NCBI RefSeq assembly: GCF_003885105.1
Contig: NZ_QWZQ01000034.1
Coordinates: 1 to 35,681 of the forward strand
Source: Lactiplantibacillus garii
GTDB lineage: Bacteria > Bacillota > Bacilli > Lactobacillales > Lactobacillaceae
Direction: 5' to 3'
Length of the DNA stretch: 35,681 bases
Both the position numbers and the translations under genes were made by a program. Every line of letters starts with the position of its first letter. The stretch's first letter is position 1. Shown one piece after another: positions 22,535-31,447 of the stretch. The notes under the pieces were generated by a model. That model was not told the origin of the DNA and made no database searches. It saw only the letters and a program-made list of their open reading frames with translations.

Positions 22535-23671
22535 TCATTGGGCCGTCACTTGCATTCGGCCGTTGCGCTTAGATTGGTAAAGGTTGTGATCGACCCGGTT
22601 ATAAAAAGCCGTGGCGGTCTGGTCATCTGACGACAAATTAGCGACCCCGACGGACACCGATAATTGAATCCGTTGGTCCTTCCAAGTGACCGTTAAGTGG
22701 TTCAACGCGTTAAACACCTGGTGCACGATCACCAGGCTAGCGTCCAGGTCGTATCCGGGAAAAATCACGTTAAACTCCTCGCCCCCGGTCCGGTACAGTT
22801 TGACCCGCGGGTCGTTGGCGGCCAGCACGAGCTGGGCCGTTTCGGTGACACTTTTGAGGACCTGGTCCCCCGCGAGGTGCCCGTACGTATCGTTGATTTT
22901 TTTAAAGTGGTCAATATCAAACATCATCATGGTCAGCTTCAACCCGTTTTGGGAACTATTGGCTACCTGATAATTAATGGCCGCCGTATAGGCCGCGTAG
23001 TTACCGGTATCCGTCAGCGCGTCCTCGTTCGCAAATTTTACCAACTGCTGTTTAAGCGCGGTGTTATCCGACAGCATGCTGGCGTAAACGTACAGTAACC
23101 CTTCAAAAATCACGAGGTAGAACCATTCCTGCCAAAACGTGAGCCAACTTAAATCAAATTTCAACTTCATCATCAGCCACAACATCCCGCCAAACACGGT
23201 GCTGTTAAGCATGTAAATGCTGAAGCGCGCCCGGACCGAGTATTTTTGCAACCGCGGACGCAGGATGCCTAACACCGTGAAAAACGTAATTAGGACGACG
23301 CCGTGGACCCAGGACTCCCAAGAACCCAGTGAACGGTTAAAAATCATGAACAGTAAGTCTAGCGGGTATAAGTAGTAGTATTTAACTTTTAAATTTAAAA
23401 AATAACCGCAAAACGTGACGGCGATCAACTGAAAATTCATGAAGATCCACGAATTACTTTTACCAACCAGGAAGGCCTGCATGGCAAACACGAACAGCAG
23501 CATGTACGCTAAGCCGTACCACGAGTTGACCTGCTCATCGTCAACCTTGACGTGGCGGGCGTGCAGGTGTTCCAACAACCAGTTCACGGAGACCCAGTAC
23601 AACGTCAAAACGCCTAAAACAAAAAATACACTGGTAGTAAACGGTGCAATAATCCAGTTCGACCAGGTCAT
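22535..23671 (-). CDS. Membrane diguanylate cyclase (GGDEF protein)
   Basis: A 378-residue protein. The N-terminal ~200 residues form about six hydrophobic segments, then a GGDEF domain with FDIDHFKKINDTYGH and a GGEEF signature (residues 296-300), so cyclic-di-GMP synthesis from GTP is expected. The I-site (RxxD five residues before the signature) is not present: that position reads DPRV, so product inhibition at the usual site is unlikely. No EAL or HD-GYP phosphodiesterase or PilZ protein is in the window. ATG 23671 has GGGGG 7 nt upstream; GTG 23674 is possible. The sensed signal is unknown. Confidence 0.9.
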   Translation of the reverse strand: MTWSNWIIAPFTTSVFFVLGVLTLYWVSVNWLLEHLHARHVKVDDEQVNSWYGLAYMLLFVFAMQAFLVGKSNSWIFMNFQLIAVTFCGYFLNLKVKYYYLYPLDLLFMIFNRSLGSWESWVHGVVLITFFTVLGILRPRLQKYSVRARFSIYMLNSTVFGGMLWLMMKLKFDLSWLTFWQEWFYLVIFEGLLYVYASMLSDNTALKQQLVKFANEDALTDTGNYAAYTAAINYQVANSSQNGLKLTMMMFDIDHFKKINDTYGHLAGDQVLKSVTETAQLVLAANDPRVKLYRTGGEEFNVIFPGYDLDASLVIVHQVFNALNHLTVTWKDQRIQLSVSVGVANLSSDDQTATAFYNRVDHNLYQSKRNGRMQVTAQ

Positions 23672-23843
23672 CACTTGGCCCCCTTTCCATCCGTATCGTT
23701 CATTTCAATTAACTTAATATCTCGTATAAGTATAGTCTTTTACGCGCTAAATATCGATATCGTTGGGGTGCTTTTTAACCTAAATTGATGAAATAACGTT
23801 ATATTTTAATCATTTTTCTAGAATACAATGACCCCCAGATTAA

Positions 23844-23886
23844 AACATCCCGCCAGGACCAGATCACTGGTGCCTGCCGGGATGTT
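23844..23886 (-). terminator. Terminator of aldo/keto reductase 2
   Basis: AACATCCCG(C/G)CAGG...CCTG(C/G)CGGGATGTT stem with an inner CCAG/CTGG pairing, followed by TTTTAAT on the minus strand. Confidence 0.8.
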
Positions 23887-23896
23887 CAATATTAAT

Positions 23897-24706
23897 TTAG
23901 TTATCGTAATTTAAATGTTTATCCTGATCCAAACCGTTGATTTGTTCAATTTCGGCCGGCGTCAAGTTGAAATCAAAGATGTCGAAGTTTTCCTTGACCC
24001 GGGCAACTTGACGGGACTTAGGAAAGACCACGAAATCGGTATCCAAGTGCCACCGTAAAACGACTTGGGCCGGCGTTTTGCCGTGGGCTTGAGCGATCTG
24101 TTTGATGGTCGGGTCCTCCAAAACTAAGTGCCCGTGACCAATTGGGGAGTAGCCTTCGTTGACGATCCCGTTAGCCGTGTCAAACGCGCCCAATTCTTTT
24201 TGAACCTTGTAGGGGTGCCGTTCGATCTGGTTGACCATCGGCTTCGTTTTAGCCATGGCAAAGACTTGCTTTAACTGGTCCGCGGAGAAGTTGGACACCC
24301 CGATGGCTTTCACCTTGCCTTGATCGTAAAGGTGTTCGAGCGCTTTCCAAGTCTCTAACGATAAGTCAAAGTTATCTTCATTCGGCCAGTGAATCAAGTA
24401 CAGGTCCAAGTAGTCCAACTGCAGGTCGGTTAACGTTTGTTGAAAAGCGGCCAAGGTCTTGTCATAGCCCTGATCGGCATTCCACACTTTGGACGTCACG
24501 AAGAGGTCTTCCCGCTTCACGCCGCCGTCTTTAAACGCCTGACCGACTTGCTTTTCGTTACCATAAATGTGCGCACAGTCAAAGTGCCGGTAACCGTCGT
24601 CCAAAGCACCCTGAATGGCTGCGGGTACGTCTTGCGGGTCGATCCGATACGTTCCAAACCCCAGCATCGGGATCTTCACGCCGTTATACAACTGTTTATA
24701 TTCCAT
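23897..24706 (-). CDS. Aldo/keto reductase, 2,5-diketogluconate reductase-like
   Basis: A 269-residue NADPH-dependent aldo/keto reductase with the tetrad Asp43, Tyr48 (HIYGNE), Lys73 (TSKVW) and His106 (LIHWP), and the cofactor motif FPKSRQVARVKEN near the end. Length and motifs fit the AKR5 branch (2,5-diketo-D-gluconate/methylglyoxal reductases). Cytosolic and monocistronic with its own terminator. ATG start. It is more canonical than the reductase at 126-998; they share fold but are not close copies. Confidence 0.92.
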   Translation of the reverse strand: MEYKQLYNGVKIPMLGFGTYRIDPQDVPAAIQGALDDGYRHFDCAHIYGNEKQVGQAFKDGGVKREDLFVTSKVWNADQGYDKTLAAFQQTLTDLQLDYLDLYLIHWPNEDNFDLSLETWKALEHLYDQGKVKAIGVSNFSADQLKQVFAMAKTKPMVNQIERHPYKVQKELGAFDTANGIVNEGYSPIGHGHLVLEDPTIKQIAQAHGKTPAQVVLRWHLDTDFVVFPKSRQVARVKENFDIFDFNLTPAEIEQINGLDQDKHLNYDN

Positions 24707-24817
24707 GTGATTGCCTCCATTAATTAACTAATTCTAATTAAAATACTAATCAAAGTGGTTGCAATAAGCAATCAATATGCCGGTTAAAAACTGAACAGCG
24801 ACTTTCCACCACCTTAA

Positions 24818-25018
24818 TTAGTTGCCCCCCGACCACGCTTCGTTCAGCACTTCCTTGCCGTTTAGCCCCTCTACACCTAGGTATCCTTCAGAATCCAAAC
24901 GATTCCGGACCTTTTCGTAGGTAGCCGTTGTACTTTGACGGCGGCCATTGTACAATTTTTGAGGTGTAACTGGCATGGTGTTAGTCCGCCATTCACCAAA
25001 TAAACTAATTGTTACCAT
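24818..25018 (-). CDS. Doubtful small ORF, unknown function
   Basis: A 66-residue open frame with ordinary amino-acid composition and lactobacillus-like codons (SLFGEWRTNT, RRQSTTATYEKVRNRLDSEG). No family is recognised. There is no good SD before ATG 25018 or the internal ATG 24976. It is the only coding candidate in the 396-bp gap 24707-25102; it may be a relic or chance ORF. Confidence 0.25.
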   Translation of the reverse strand: MVTISLFGEWRTNTMPVTPQKLYNGRRQSTTATYEKVRNRLDSEGYLGVEGLNGKEVLNEAWSGGN

Positions 25019-25038
25019 TAGTTTTTAATGCAAAACGC

Positions 25039-25067
25039 TTGTTTTTCTGGTCATTATTCGTTATATT
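25039..25067 (+). promoter_or_regulatory. mscL promoter
   Basis: TTGTTT (25039-25044) and TATATT (25062-25067) stand exactly 17 bp apart, 36 nt before the mscL start. Confidence 0.6.
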
Positions 25068-25102
25068 TTATATTAAAACTAAACAAAGGGAGTCACTATC
25101 AG

Positions 25103-25489
25103 ATGATTAAGGAATTTAAAGAATTTATCGCCCGCGGTAACGTCATCGACCTAGCCGTTGGGGTCATTATTGGGTCCGCCTTTACGGCCATCGTTAAGTC
25201 GCTGACCAACAACTTGATCAACCCGCTCATCGGGATTTTTCTCGGCCGCATCGACCTATCCAATTTAAAAGTTAGCATCGGGGACGCCACCTTTAAATAC
25301 GGGGCCTTCTTAAATTCAGTGATTAACTTTTTTATCGTTGCCATCGTGGTCTTCCTACTGGTCAAAATTATTAACAAAGCCGTTAATAACAAATCCACTG
25401 AAGACGACGTCGAAGAAGAAACGCCGGCAGCTTCGGAACAGTACCTGGCGGAAATTCGTGATTTATTAAAAGAACAGTCTAAAAAATAA
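25103..25489 (+). CDS. mscL: Large-conductance mechanosensitive channel MscL
   Basis: A 128-residue inner-membrane channel that releases solutes on hypo-osmotic shock. N-terminal amphipathic helix [20 protein letters not shown], first membrane helix [19 protein letters not shown], a short loop, second helix [16 protein letters not shown], and an acidic C-terminal helical bundle. Size is normal for Gram-positive MscL. ATG 25103 with GGGAG 10 nt upstream is chosen; an upstream open frame to 25028 lies over the promoter. Confidence 0.96.
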   Translation: MIKEFKEFIARGNVIDLAVGVIIGSAFTAIVKSLTNNLINPLIGIFLGRIDLSNLKVSIGDATFKYGAFLNSVINFFIVAIVVFLLVKIINKAVNNKSTEDDVEEETPAASEQYLAEIRDLLKEQSKK

Positions 25490-25593
25490 TTAAAATCGTT
25501 CCCCAAGCAAAGTTTCTGCCAAATGTCTATATGGTATTGAAACTTTTTTTGTTATACAATATGTAGTGCAATTTTCTATAAAGAGGGGCTATC

Positions 25594-26241
25594 ATGGTGA
25601 TAATAACAGCAGGAATGATTGGGGTTGGCAAGACCACTTTAACGGGTATGATTGCCGATCACCTTGGAACTAAAGCATTTTACGAACCGGTCGGTGACAA
25701 CCCAGTCTTGCCACTTTACTACTCGGATCCTAAAAACTATGGTTTCCTATTACAAATTTACTTCCTAAACAAACGCTTTGCGATGATCAAGAAGGCATTG
25801 GCCGATGACAACAACGTTCTCGACCGCTCAATTTATGAGGATGCCCTCTTCACCAAGGAAAACAACGCTGAGGGGAACATCTCAGATACCGAATTAGACG
25901 TCTACTTACAATTGTTAGACAATATGATGACCGAATTAACCGAACTGCCCAAAAAGGCCCCGGATTTGATGGTCTATTCCGAAACCGACTTCGATACGAT
26001 TCTTTACCGGATCAAAAAACGTGGTCGTGATTACGAACAGTTTGATAACAATCCCGAATTGGAATCTTACTACTACAAAATGTGGACGGCCTACCGGAAA
26101 TGGTACGACGAATACGATGCTAGTCCTAAGATGAAGATCGACCTTCAAACTTACGACCTTGAAAAGCCAGAAAATCAAAAGGCCGTTTTGGCACAAATCG
26201 ACGCCGAACTCCGCAAGGTTCGCAACCCCGCCAACGTTTAA
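25594..26241 (+). CDS. Deoxynucleoside kinase (dAK/dGK type)
   Basis: A 215-residue kinase phosphorylating deoxynucleosides with ATP for dNTP salvage. P-loop GMIGVGKTTL at residues ~7-16, the DRSIYED motif (Glu-Arg-Ser equivalent, substrate and catalytic), and the lid KKRGRDYE. Lactobacilli are known to carry deoxyadenosine and deoxyguanosine kinases of this family, often as tandem pairs; only one copy is here. ATG with GAGGGG 5 nt upstream. A TTGAAA/TATGTA promoter at 17-bp spacing may lie at 25538-25566. A terminator follows. Confidence 0.9.
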   Translation: MVIITAGMIGVGKTTLTGMIADHLGTKAFYEPVGDNPVLPLYYSDPKNYGFLLQIYFLNKRFAMIKKALADDNNVLDRSIYEDALFTKENNAEGNISDTELDVYLQLLDNMMTELTELPKKAPDLMVYSETDFDTILYRIKKRGRDYEQFDNNPELESYYYKMWTAYRKWYDEYDASPKMKIDLQTYDLEKPENQKAVLAQIDAELRKVRNPANV

Positions 26242-26248
26242 TATCAGC

Positions 26249-26289
26249 AAAAACCACCTTCCGAAAATAGTCGGTAGGTGGTTTTCTTT
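26249..26289. terminator. Bidirectional terminator
   Basis: AAAACCACCT/AGGTGGTTTT with inner CCGA/TCGG, T-rich on both sides; lies between the kinase and ugpQ, which converge. Confidence 0.85.
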
Positions 26290-26298
26290 TACATCAAT

Positions 26299-26985
26299 TT
26301 AAATCGCAGCCCGCACGTCCTGTGCGAGTTCAAAGTCGTTGGTAATGACCGCACTAACCGCGTGATCAAAGAGTTCGCGCATTTCGCCCGGATCATCGAC
26401 CGTCCACACCCGTTCGGAAACGTGGTGCACGGGTTGGTAGTGTTCTAAGTGGAGCCCTTCGAGGTGTTCCGTTTTGGCAAAGCCCTCCGGATCACCAATT
26501 TTGGCCGAGGTCAAAAACGCGTATTTCTGTTCGGGATCCAGTGCGTAACCGCGTTGTAAGCTGTGCAAGTTAAACGAGGAAAAGACCACCGGATAAACTA
26601 AGTCGGTTTGGTGAACCATCCGCAGCACCGTGTGTTCAATGCCGGGATAGTACTGCCGGTCAGTCTTAAATTCCAAATTTAAGTGCACGTTTTCGCCACT
26701 AACGAGCGCCAAAAATTCGGCTAACGACGGCACCGGTTCACCGTTGCTCAACTTGCATTGACGCAGTTCCGCAAACGTGTGGTCCACAATTTTACCGCTT
26801 CCGGAAGTCGTCCGGTCAACCGTTTCATCGTGCATGATGACCGGCACGCCGTCCTTCGTTAAATGGACGTCAAACTCCAGTCCATCAATGTGTTGACTAA
26901 TGGCGTAAGCGAACCCCGCCAGCGAATTTTCTGGAAACTTCACTGGGACGCCCCGGTGACCATAGATCAACGATTTACTCGTCAT
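26299..26985 (-). CDS. ugpQ: Glycerophosphodiester phosphodiesterase
   Basis: A 228-residue cytosolic GDPD hydrolysing glycerophosphodiesters (such as glycerophosphocholine or lipid/teichoic acid breakdown products) to glycerol-3-phosphate and an alcohol. Motifs: YGHRG with PENSL, the metal-binding EFDVHLTKDG and MHDETVDRTT, and NLEFK. There is no signal peptide, so the substrate must first be imported. It starts 20 nt after the substrate-binding-protein gene, completing a ugpCAEBQ-type operon; this is the UgpQ arrangement. Probably PhoP-controlled with the operon. Confidence 0.92.
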   Translation of the reverse strand: MTSKSLIYGHRGVPVKFPENSLAGFAYAISQHIDGLEFDVHLTKDGVPVIMHDETVDRTTSGSGKIVDHTFAELRQCKLSNGEPVPSLAEFLALVSGENVHLNLEFKTDRQYYPGIEHTVLRMVHQTDLVYPVVFSSFNLHSLQRGYALDPEQKYAFLTSAKIGDPEGFAKTEHLEGLHLEHYQPVHHVSERVWTVDDPGEMRELFDHAVSAVITNDFELAQDVRAAI

Positions 26986-27005
26986 TTTAATTCCACCCTT
27001 TCTTC

Positions 27006-28367
27006 TTATCCCCGTCCATTGGCTCGGTTATTTGATTCTAACACTTTATTGTAAGAATTTTCAGCTGCTTTCAACGATTTGTAAATATCCTGACCCGCAA
27101 AAATCTGTTGCATGGCGTTTTGAATCGACGTGCGGGCGGGAACTAACCCGTCAATAAAAATACCAGAGTTCGTATCGTTCGGGGTCGTCCGTAACATTTG
27201 GTTACCGGAGACTTCGAGTACTGGCGACTTCTTAAATAACTGCTTAAGCAGGGGTTCGTCCTTGGCGTGCTTATTAACGGCCAGATAACCCGTTTTAGCT
27301 TGCCAAGTGGCTTGGTTTTTAGCGTTTACTAAGAACTTCGAAAATTCCCAGGCCCCGTTTTGAACCGCGGCCGGCTTATCATTTGAGATCCATAAAGAGG
27401 CGCCCCCAACGGCGATTCCGTTCGCCTTTTTCCCATCGGGACGTGGGAAGTACGTGACCCCTAAATTATTTTTCAAGACCTTATACAGTTGACCAGTCTT
27501 AGCCGAAGACTGCATGAAGATCCCTAAGTGGCCCGATAAGAACGACGCGGCTTCGTTAGCCGACGCGTTACCACCCGACCCGAAGTTGATAAAGTCGCCG
27601 TAGTCGATGTTTTCCTTGACCCACTGCATGGCCTTGATGGCGGCCGGACTAGTAAAGTCCACCTTGGTGGCGTCACCCGTATGACCATTATTATGGTTAG
27701 CCAGCGGAACGCCGGCATTGGCGACTAACTGTTCAAATAACCAGGAGTAGGCTTCCATCGTCATCCCCTTGACTTGTCCGTGTGACTTGTCGTGGATCTG
27801 CTTAGCTACCCGGGTAATATCACTGTACGTCGGGTCGACGGGCGGCGGCGTGATCCCGTACTTTTTCAAGACCGCTTTATTGTAGTACAGCGCCGTCTGG
27901 GACGAATTAAACGGCATTGATAACAATTTACCGTTCCGTGAGTAAATAGCGCGGGCCCCCGGGACCAGCTGATCTAAGTCGTAATGATCACGGTCCACAA
28001 ACTTCTGGACCGGTGTCGTAAAGCCGCTATGGTACATTTGGCTCGTTGAAATGTCCATGGACTGGAATAACGCCGGCGACGCGGCGGTACCGTGGGTATT
28101 CATGATCTTTTGAATAACCCCGTTATAACCACCTTCGAACTCGGCCACCACTTCGTACTTCGACTGCTTTTTATTAAAAGCCTTCACGTACGCGTCGATC
28201 TGCTTTTGGCCCGGCCCCTTCATTTCGTGCCAGAAGACCACCTTGATCCGTTTGGATTCGGCGTGGGCCTGGTTACCATACGCAAAACCGCCAATGATGG
28301 CTAAGAGTGCCAATAGACCCAGGCCCCACCGCCAGTGTGGTTTAAAAATACTTATCAATTTTGTCAT
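27006..28367 (-). CDS. ugpB: Glycerol-3-phosphate ABC transporter substrate-binding protein
   Basis: A 453-residue extracellular solute-binding protein. After ~40 residues with basic N-terminus and hydrophobic helix (GLGLLALLAIIGGFAYG, then AHA) comes a UgpB-like domain: VVFWHEMKGPGQ, ALFQSMDISTS and a C-terminal SGIFIDGLVPAR segment. No lipobox Cys is present, unlike most Gram-positive binding proteins, so it is either secreted after AHA or kept by an uncleaved anchor. Substrate (glycerol-3-phosphate or glycerophosphodiesters) is inferred from UgpB likeness and the adjacent phosphodiesterase. Start overlaps the permease stop by 4 nt (ATGA). Confidence 0.88.
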   Translation of the reverse strand: MTKLISIFKPHWRWGLGLLALLAIIGGFAYGNQAHAESKRIKVVFWHEMKGPGQKQIDAYVKAFNKKQSKYEVVAEFEGGYNGVIQKIMNTHGTAASPALFQSMDISTSQMYHSGFTTPVQKFVDRDHYDLDQLVPGARAIYSRNGKLLSMPFNSSQTALYYNKAVLKKYGITPPPVDPTYSDITRVAKQIHDKSHGQVKGMTMEAYSWLFEQLVANAGVPLANHNNGHTGDATKVDFTSPAAIKAMQWVKENIDYGDFINFGSGGNASANEAASFLSGHLGIFMQSSAKTGQLYKVLKNNLGVTYFPRPDGKKANGIAVGGASLWISNDKPAAVQNGAWEFSKFLVNAKNQATWQAKTGYLAVNKHAKDEPLLKQLFKKSPVLEVSGNQMLRTTPNDTNSGIFIDGLVPARTSIQNAMQQIFAGQDIYKSLKAAENSYNKVLESNNRANGRG

Positions 28368-29206
28368 TTAACAGAACCCTCGTTTAATCCGGATTTAAAG
28401 TAGTGTTGCCCAATAAACAGCACAATTAAGGTCGGAATGACCACGATGGCGGCACTCGCTTGAATTAGGCCCCAGTTCGTGGCCGTTTCTTCCGAGTGTA
28501 ACTGCCGTAAACCGTCTTGGACCGGCCGTAACCGGTTCGTAAAGGTTGTCAGCATCGGCCATAAGTACTGGTTCCAGCTCCCTAAAAAGCTGTAGGCGGC
28601 CAACGTTAAGATACTGATCCGTGAGTACGGTAAGGCCACTTTCCAATAAAATTGCCAGTGACTTAACCCGTCCACGTCCGCCGACTCTTTTAAATCGAGC
28701 GGAATTTGTTTAAAGGCTTGACGCAACATGAAAATCCCGAACGCCGAAGTCAAAAACGGAATAATCATAACGGCGTAGTGGTTCAACAAGTGCAACGTCC
28801 GCGCCGTTTGAAAGTTAGGAATAACTTCCGCTTCAAACGGTAACATCATCGTTGCTAACACCACGTAAAATAACAGGTCCCGGTATTTAAATTCCAGGAA
28901 AACAAACGCGTAGGCCGCAATCGACGCAAAGAATAAGTGCGCAAACATTTGGACCACCGAAATCACCAAACTGTTTAATAAGTACCGTAAAATGGGCGTT
29001 TGGGTAAACGCATCCACGTAATTTTGCCAGGACATCGTGCCGTGCAGGGCGCCCTTTGCAATTTGGGTCGTGGGTAAAAAGCTGGTCCATAGGCCCAAGA
29101 TAAACGGGAAAATCACAATGAACGCTAAAACTGACAAGAGTAAGTATTTAAAAACTAGGCCGACCCGCCGGTGTAAATTTGCCTGGGTCGCAATCGTATT
29201 TTCCAT
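28364..29206 (-). CDS. ugpE: ABC transporter permease, UgpE/MalG type
   Basis: A 280-residue permease with six hydrophobic segments. The conserved EAA loop that contacts the ATPase is seen as LKESADVDGLSHWQFYWKVALP. N-terminal start region typical of the carbohydrate CUT1 family. ATG 29206 overlaps the ugpA stop by one base (TAATG), so translation is coupled. Works with UgpA as the membrane pore. Confidence 0.9.
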   Translation of the reverse strand: MENTIATQANLHRRVGLVFKYLLLSVLAFIVIFPFILGLWTSFLPTTQIAKGALHGTMSWQNYVDAFTQTPILRYLLNSLVISVVQMFAHLFFASIAAYAFVFLEFKYRDLLFYVVLATMMLPFEAEVIPNFQTARTLHLLNHYAVMIIPFLTSAFGIFMLRQAFKQIPLDLKESADVDGLSHWQFYWKVALPYSRISILTLAAYSFLGSWNQYLWPMLTTFTNRLRPVQDGLRQLHSEETATNWGLIQASAAIVVIPTLIVLFIGQHYFKSGLNEGSVK

Positions 29207-30171
29207 TAGTAATTCACCCGTTTCGCTAAAAGTTTAAATTGAATAAAGGTAATGATTGCAATAATGATTGCGAGGACGATCGATTCCGTGCTGGCAACGG
29301 CGTAGTTTCCGTCAACAAACGCGTCCTTATAGATCCGGTAGACCAATAAATTGGTGGCGTTGGTCGGTCCCCCCGCGGTCATCAAGTCGATCAACCCGAA
29401 ACTCTTGAACGACGAGATCATGGTGATCACGGCAACGAAGAAAAACGTTGGCGAAATCATGGGTAACGTAATGTGGAAAAATTGGTACCGGCTGGAAGCC
29501 CCGGAAACGTCGGCGGCGTCGTAAAGCGTTTTGGGAACGGACTGTAACGCCCCGAAGAAAATCAAAAAGGTAAAACCGAGGTGCATCCACACACTGGTGG
29601 TGATCACTGAGACCATCGCCCAGTGCGGATTGGTTAACCAGTTGACCGTTGGTAAGTGTAAAAACAGGGCAATCTGATTTAAGACCCCGATCGACGGGTT
29701 AAACATGAATAACCAAAAGATTGCTGAAACGGAGACCGAAACCCCCATCGTGGCCGTAAAAATCGTCCGGAAGAACTCAATTCCGCGAATTTTTTGATTA
29801 GCGACCGCGGCCAGTAACAACCCGCAAATAATCGTAAAGGCGGTCACGCCAATGACGTACACCCCAGTTGCTTGGATACTTGCCATGTAAACTTTCGACG
29901 TTAATAAGTTGAGGTAGTTCTGTAAACCGACAAAAACGGTCGGCCGACCAAAACTGTCGGTTAAAAATAAACTGAGGTACAGCGTCCGTAACATGGGGTA
30001 AAAGACAAAGATTCCTAAAACTAAGAACGACGGGCCTAAAAAGAGCCACGCGTAGTACTTATCATTTTTCTGCAGTTCAAAATTTTTAACGTTAGCGCGG
30101 ACTTCTTCCTTAGGACCCGGCGCTTGGTTAGTTTGACGGCGGCGCTTAACCGACGGAAACGAGTTGATCAT
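29206..30171 (-). CDS. ugpA: ABC transporter permease, UgpA/MalF type
   Basis: A 321-residue permease with about six membrane segments after a ~50-residue basic cytosolic N-terminus. EAA loop: LYDAADVSGASSRYQFFHITLP. ATG 30171 lies 6 nt after GGAGGGG; the longer frame to 30195 lacks an RBS. It overlaps the ATPase gene end by 26 nt. Pairs with UgpE in the same transporter. Confidence 0.9.
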   Translation of the reverse strand: MINSFPSVKRRRQTNQAPGPKEEVRANVKNFELQKNDKYYAWLFLGPSFLVLGIFVFYPMLRTLYLSLFLTDSFGRPTVFVGLQNYLNLLTSKVYMASIQATGVYVIGVTAFTIICGLLLAAVANQKIRGIEFFRTIFTATMGVSVSVSAIFWLFMFNPSIGVLNQIALFLHLPTVNWLTNPHWAMVSVITTSVWMHLGFTFLIFFGALQSVPKTLYDAADVSGASSRYQFFHITLPMISPTFFFVAVITMISSFKSFGLIDLMTAGGPTNATNLLVYRIYKDAFVDGNYAVASTESIVLAIIIAIITFIQFKLLAKRVNY

Positions 30172-31252
30172 CAGAGACCCCTCCTTGTTCGGCAATTAAA
30201 GTTTGCTGGTCATCAAAAACGAAGGCCGGGCCCAGCGCACTTACCGTGACCCGTTGATTGATCTTTATTTGCACCTGACCAGCTTGAACGATCCGGACTT
30301 CCTGACCGCTGTCCATCGTGACTTCAATAATGGTTTGTTCACCTAACGTTTCAACGTTTAAAACGTTCGCGTTGCCCCCGGTCGTCGCCGGTTTCAGGGC
30401 CATTTGGTTTGGACGAATACCGACCGTATAGCGGCCCGCAGCTAGCGGTTGGTTCAACTGCACGTGCAGCGTGTCGTCAATCGTGATCCGTTCGGAAGCT
30501 TCATCCCCCGCAATGGTCGCCGCAAATAAGTTGATTTGCGGCGTACCAAAGAACTGAGCCACAAAATGGTTGGCCGGGTGGTTATAAATATCGAGCGGCG
30601 TATCGATCTGTTGGACGTGCTGATCGTTTAGCACCATCACGTGGTCGGCCATCGTCATCGCTTCGGTCTGGTCGTGGGTCACGTAAATCAGTGTTAATCC
30701 CAGTTTGCGTTGTAACTCCCGAATTTCCGAACGCATTTTGACCCGTAACTGGGCATCTAGGTTGGATAACGGTTCGTCCATCAAACAAATTTTTGAATCA
30801 CTAGCAATCGCTCGGGCTAGCGCCACCCGTTGCCGTTGTCCCCCGGAAAGTTCCCGGGGTTTGCGGTCGGCAAAATCCGTTAAACTAACCATAGCTAAGG
30901 CGTCCTGGACGCGGCGGGTAATTTCAGCCGGTGCCATTTTCCGCGCCTTTAACCCGAACGCGACGTTATCGGTCACGCTTAAAAACGGGTATAGGGCGTA
31001 ACTTTGAAAAACCATGGATAAGTTTCGGTCCTTGGGCGGAACCCCGTTCATGACCTGATCATTGATCGTCAGCGTCCCGCTAGTGATTGGAATGATTCCG
31101 GCAATCATGCGGAGCAACGTACTTTTCCCACACCCCGATGGCCCGACGATCACGAATAACTCGCCGTCTTGAATTTCTGCGTTAACGGTACTCAACACCG
31201 GTGCGGCATCCTGACCGTATGTTTTGGTGATTTCCTTTAACTCAATTCCCAT
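30146..31252 (-). CDS. ugpC: ABC transporter ATP-binding protein, UgpC/MalK type
   Basis: A 368-residue ATPase. Walker A GPSGCGKST (37-45), Q-loop in VFQSYALYPF, signature LSGGQRQRVALARA, Walker B CLMDEPLSNLDAQL, His-loop VTHDQTEAM, then a C-terminal TOBE/OB domain (residues ~240-350) as in MalK/UgpC. First gene of the five-gene operon. ATG with AAAGGGG about 11 nt upstream. Three PhoP-box-like repeats lie ~100 nt upstream. Confidence 0.92.
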   Translation of the reverse strand: MGIELKEITKTYGQDAAPVLSTVNAEIQDGELFVIVGPSGCGKSTLLRMIAGIIPITSGTLTINDQVMNGVPPKDRNLSMVFQSYALYPFLSVTDNVAFGLKARKMAPAEITRRVQDALAMVSLTDFADRKPRELSGGQRQRVALARAIASDSKICLMDEPLSNLDAQLRVKMRSEIRELQRKLGLTLIYVTHDQTEAMTMADHVMVLNDQHVQQIDTPLDIYNHPANHFVAQFFGTPQINLFAATIAGDEASERITIDDTLHVQLNQPLAAGRYTVGIRPNQMALKPATTGGNANVLNVETLGEQTIIEVTMDSGQEVRIVQAGQVQIKINQRVTVSALGPAFVFDDQQTLIAEQGGVSDDQLVSVG

Positions 31253-31339
31253 TACGTTTCGAACCCCTTTAGTTGTTCATGATTTGTGACCTTAATGGCG
31301 CTGGTCACTACCTAAATCATGCCAGAGCAACGTATCGAA

Positions 31340-31380
31340 ATTATCATGATGATGTAAAGATAATGTATGAGTTATGTATT
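31340..31380 (-). promoter_or_regulatory. PhoP-box-like array and -10 box of the ugp operon
   Basis: On the minus strand AATACA (31375-31380), CATACA (31364-31369) and TTTACA (31353-31358) repeat at exact 11-bp steps, followed 7 bp later by GATAAT (31340-31345) as -10. PhoP boxes of Firmicutes are TT(A/T/C)ACA-like hexamers with ~5-bp spacers, i.e. 11-bp periodicity. There is no separate -35, as expected for an activated promoter. The link to phosphate limitation is inference from architecture plus gene function. Confidence 0.6.
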
Positions 31381-31398
31381 TATTTTTTGAGCTAAACC

Positions 31399-31433
31399 AA
31401 AAAACGCCCACCGACGAAACCGTCAGTGAGCGT
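31399..31433 (-). terminator. Terminator of the usp gene
   Basis: ACGCTCACTGACGG/CGTCGGTGGGCGT stem with one or two mismatches, followed by TTTTTTGG on the minus strand. Confidence 0.8.
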
Positions 31434-31447
31434 CATGCTAAACTAAT

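Noticed and set aside
22697-23098. 133-codon plus-strand frame opposite the diguanylate cyclase
   Set aside because: Antisense shadow; the GGDEF domain on the other strand is unambiguous.
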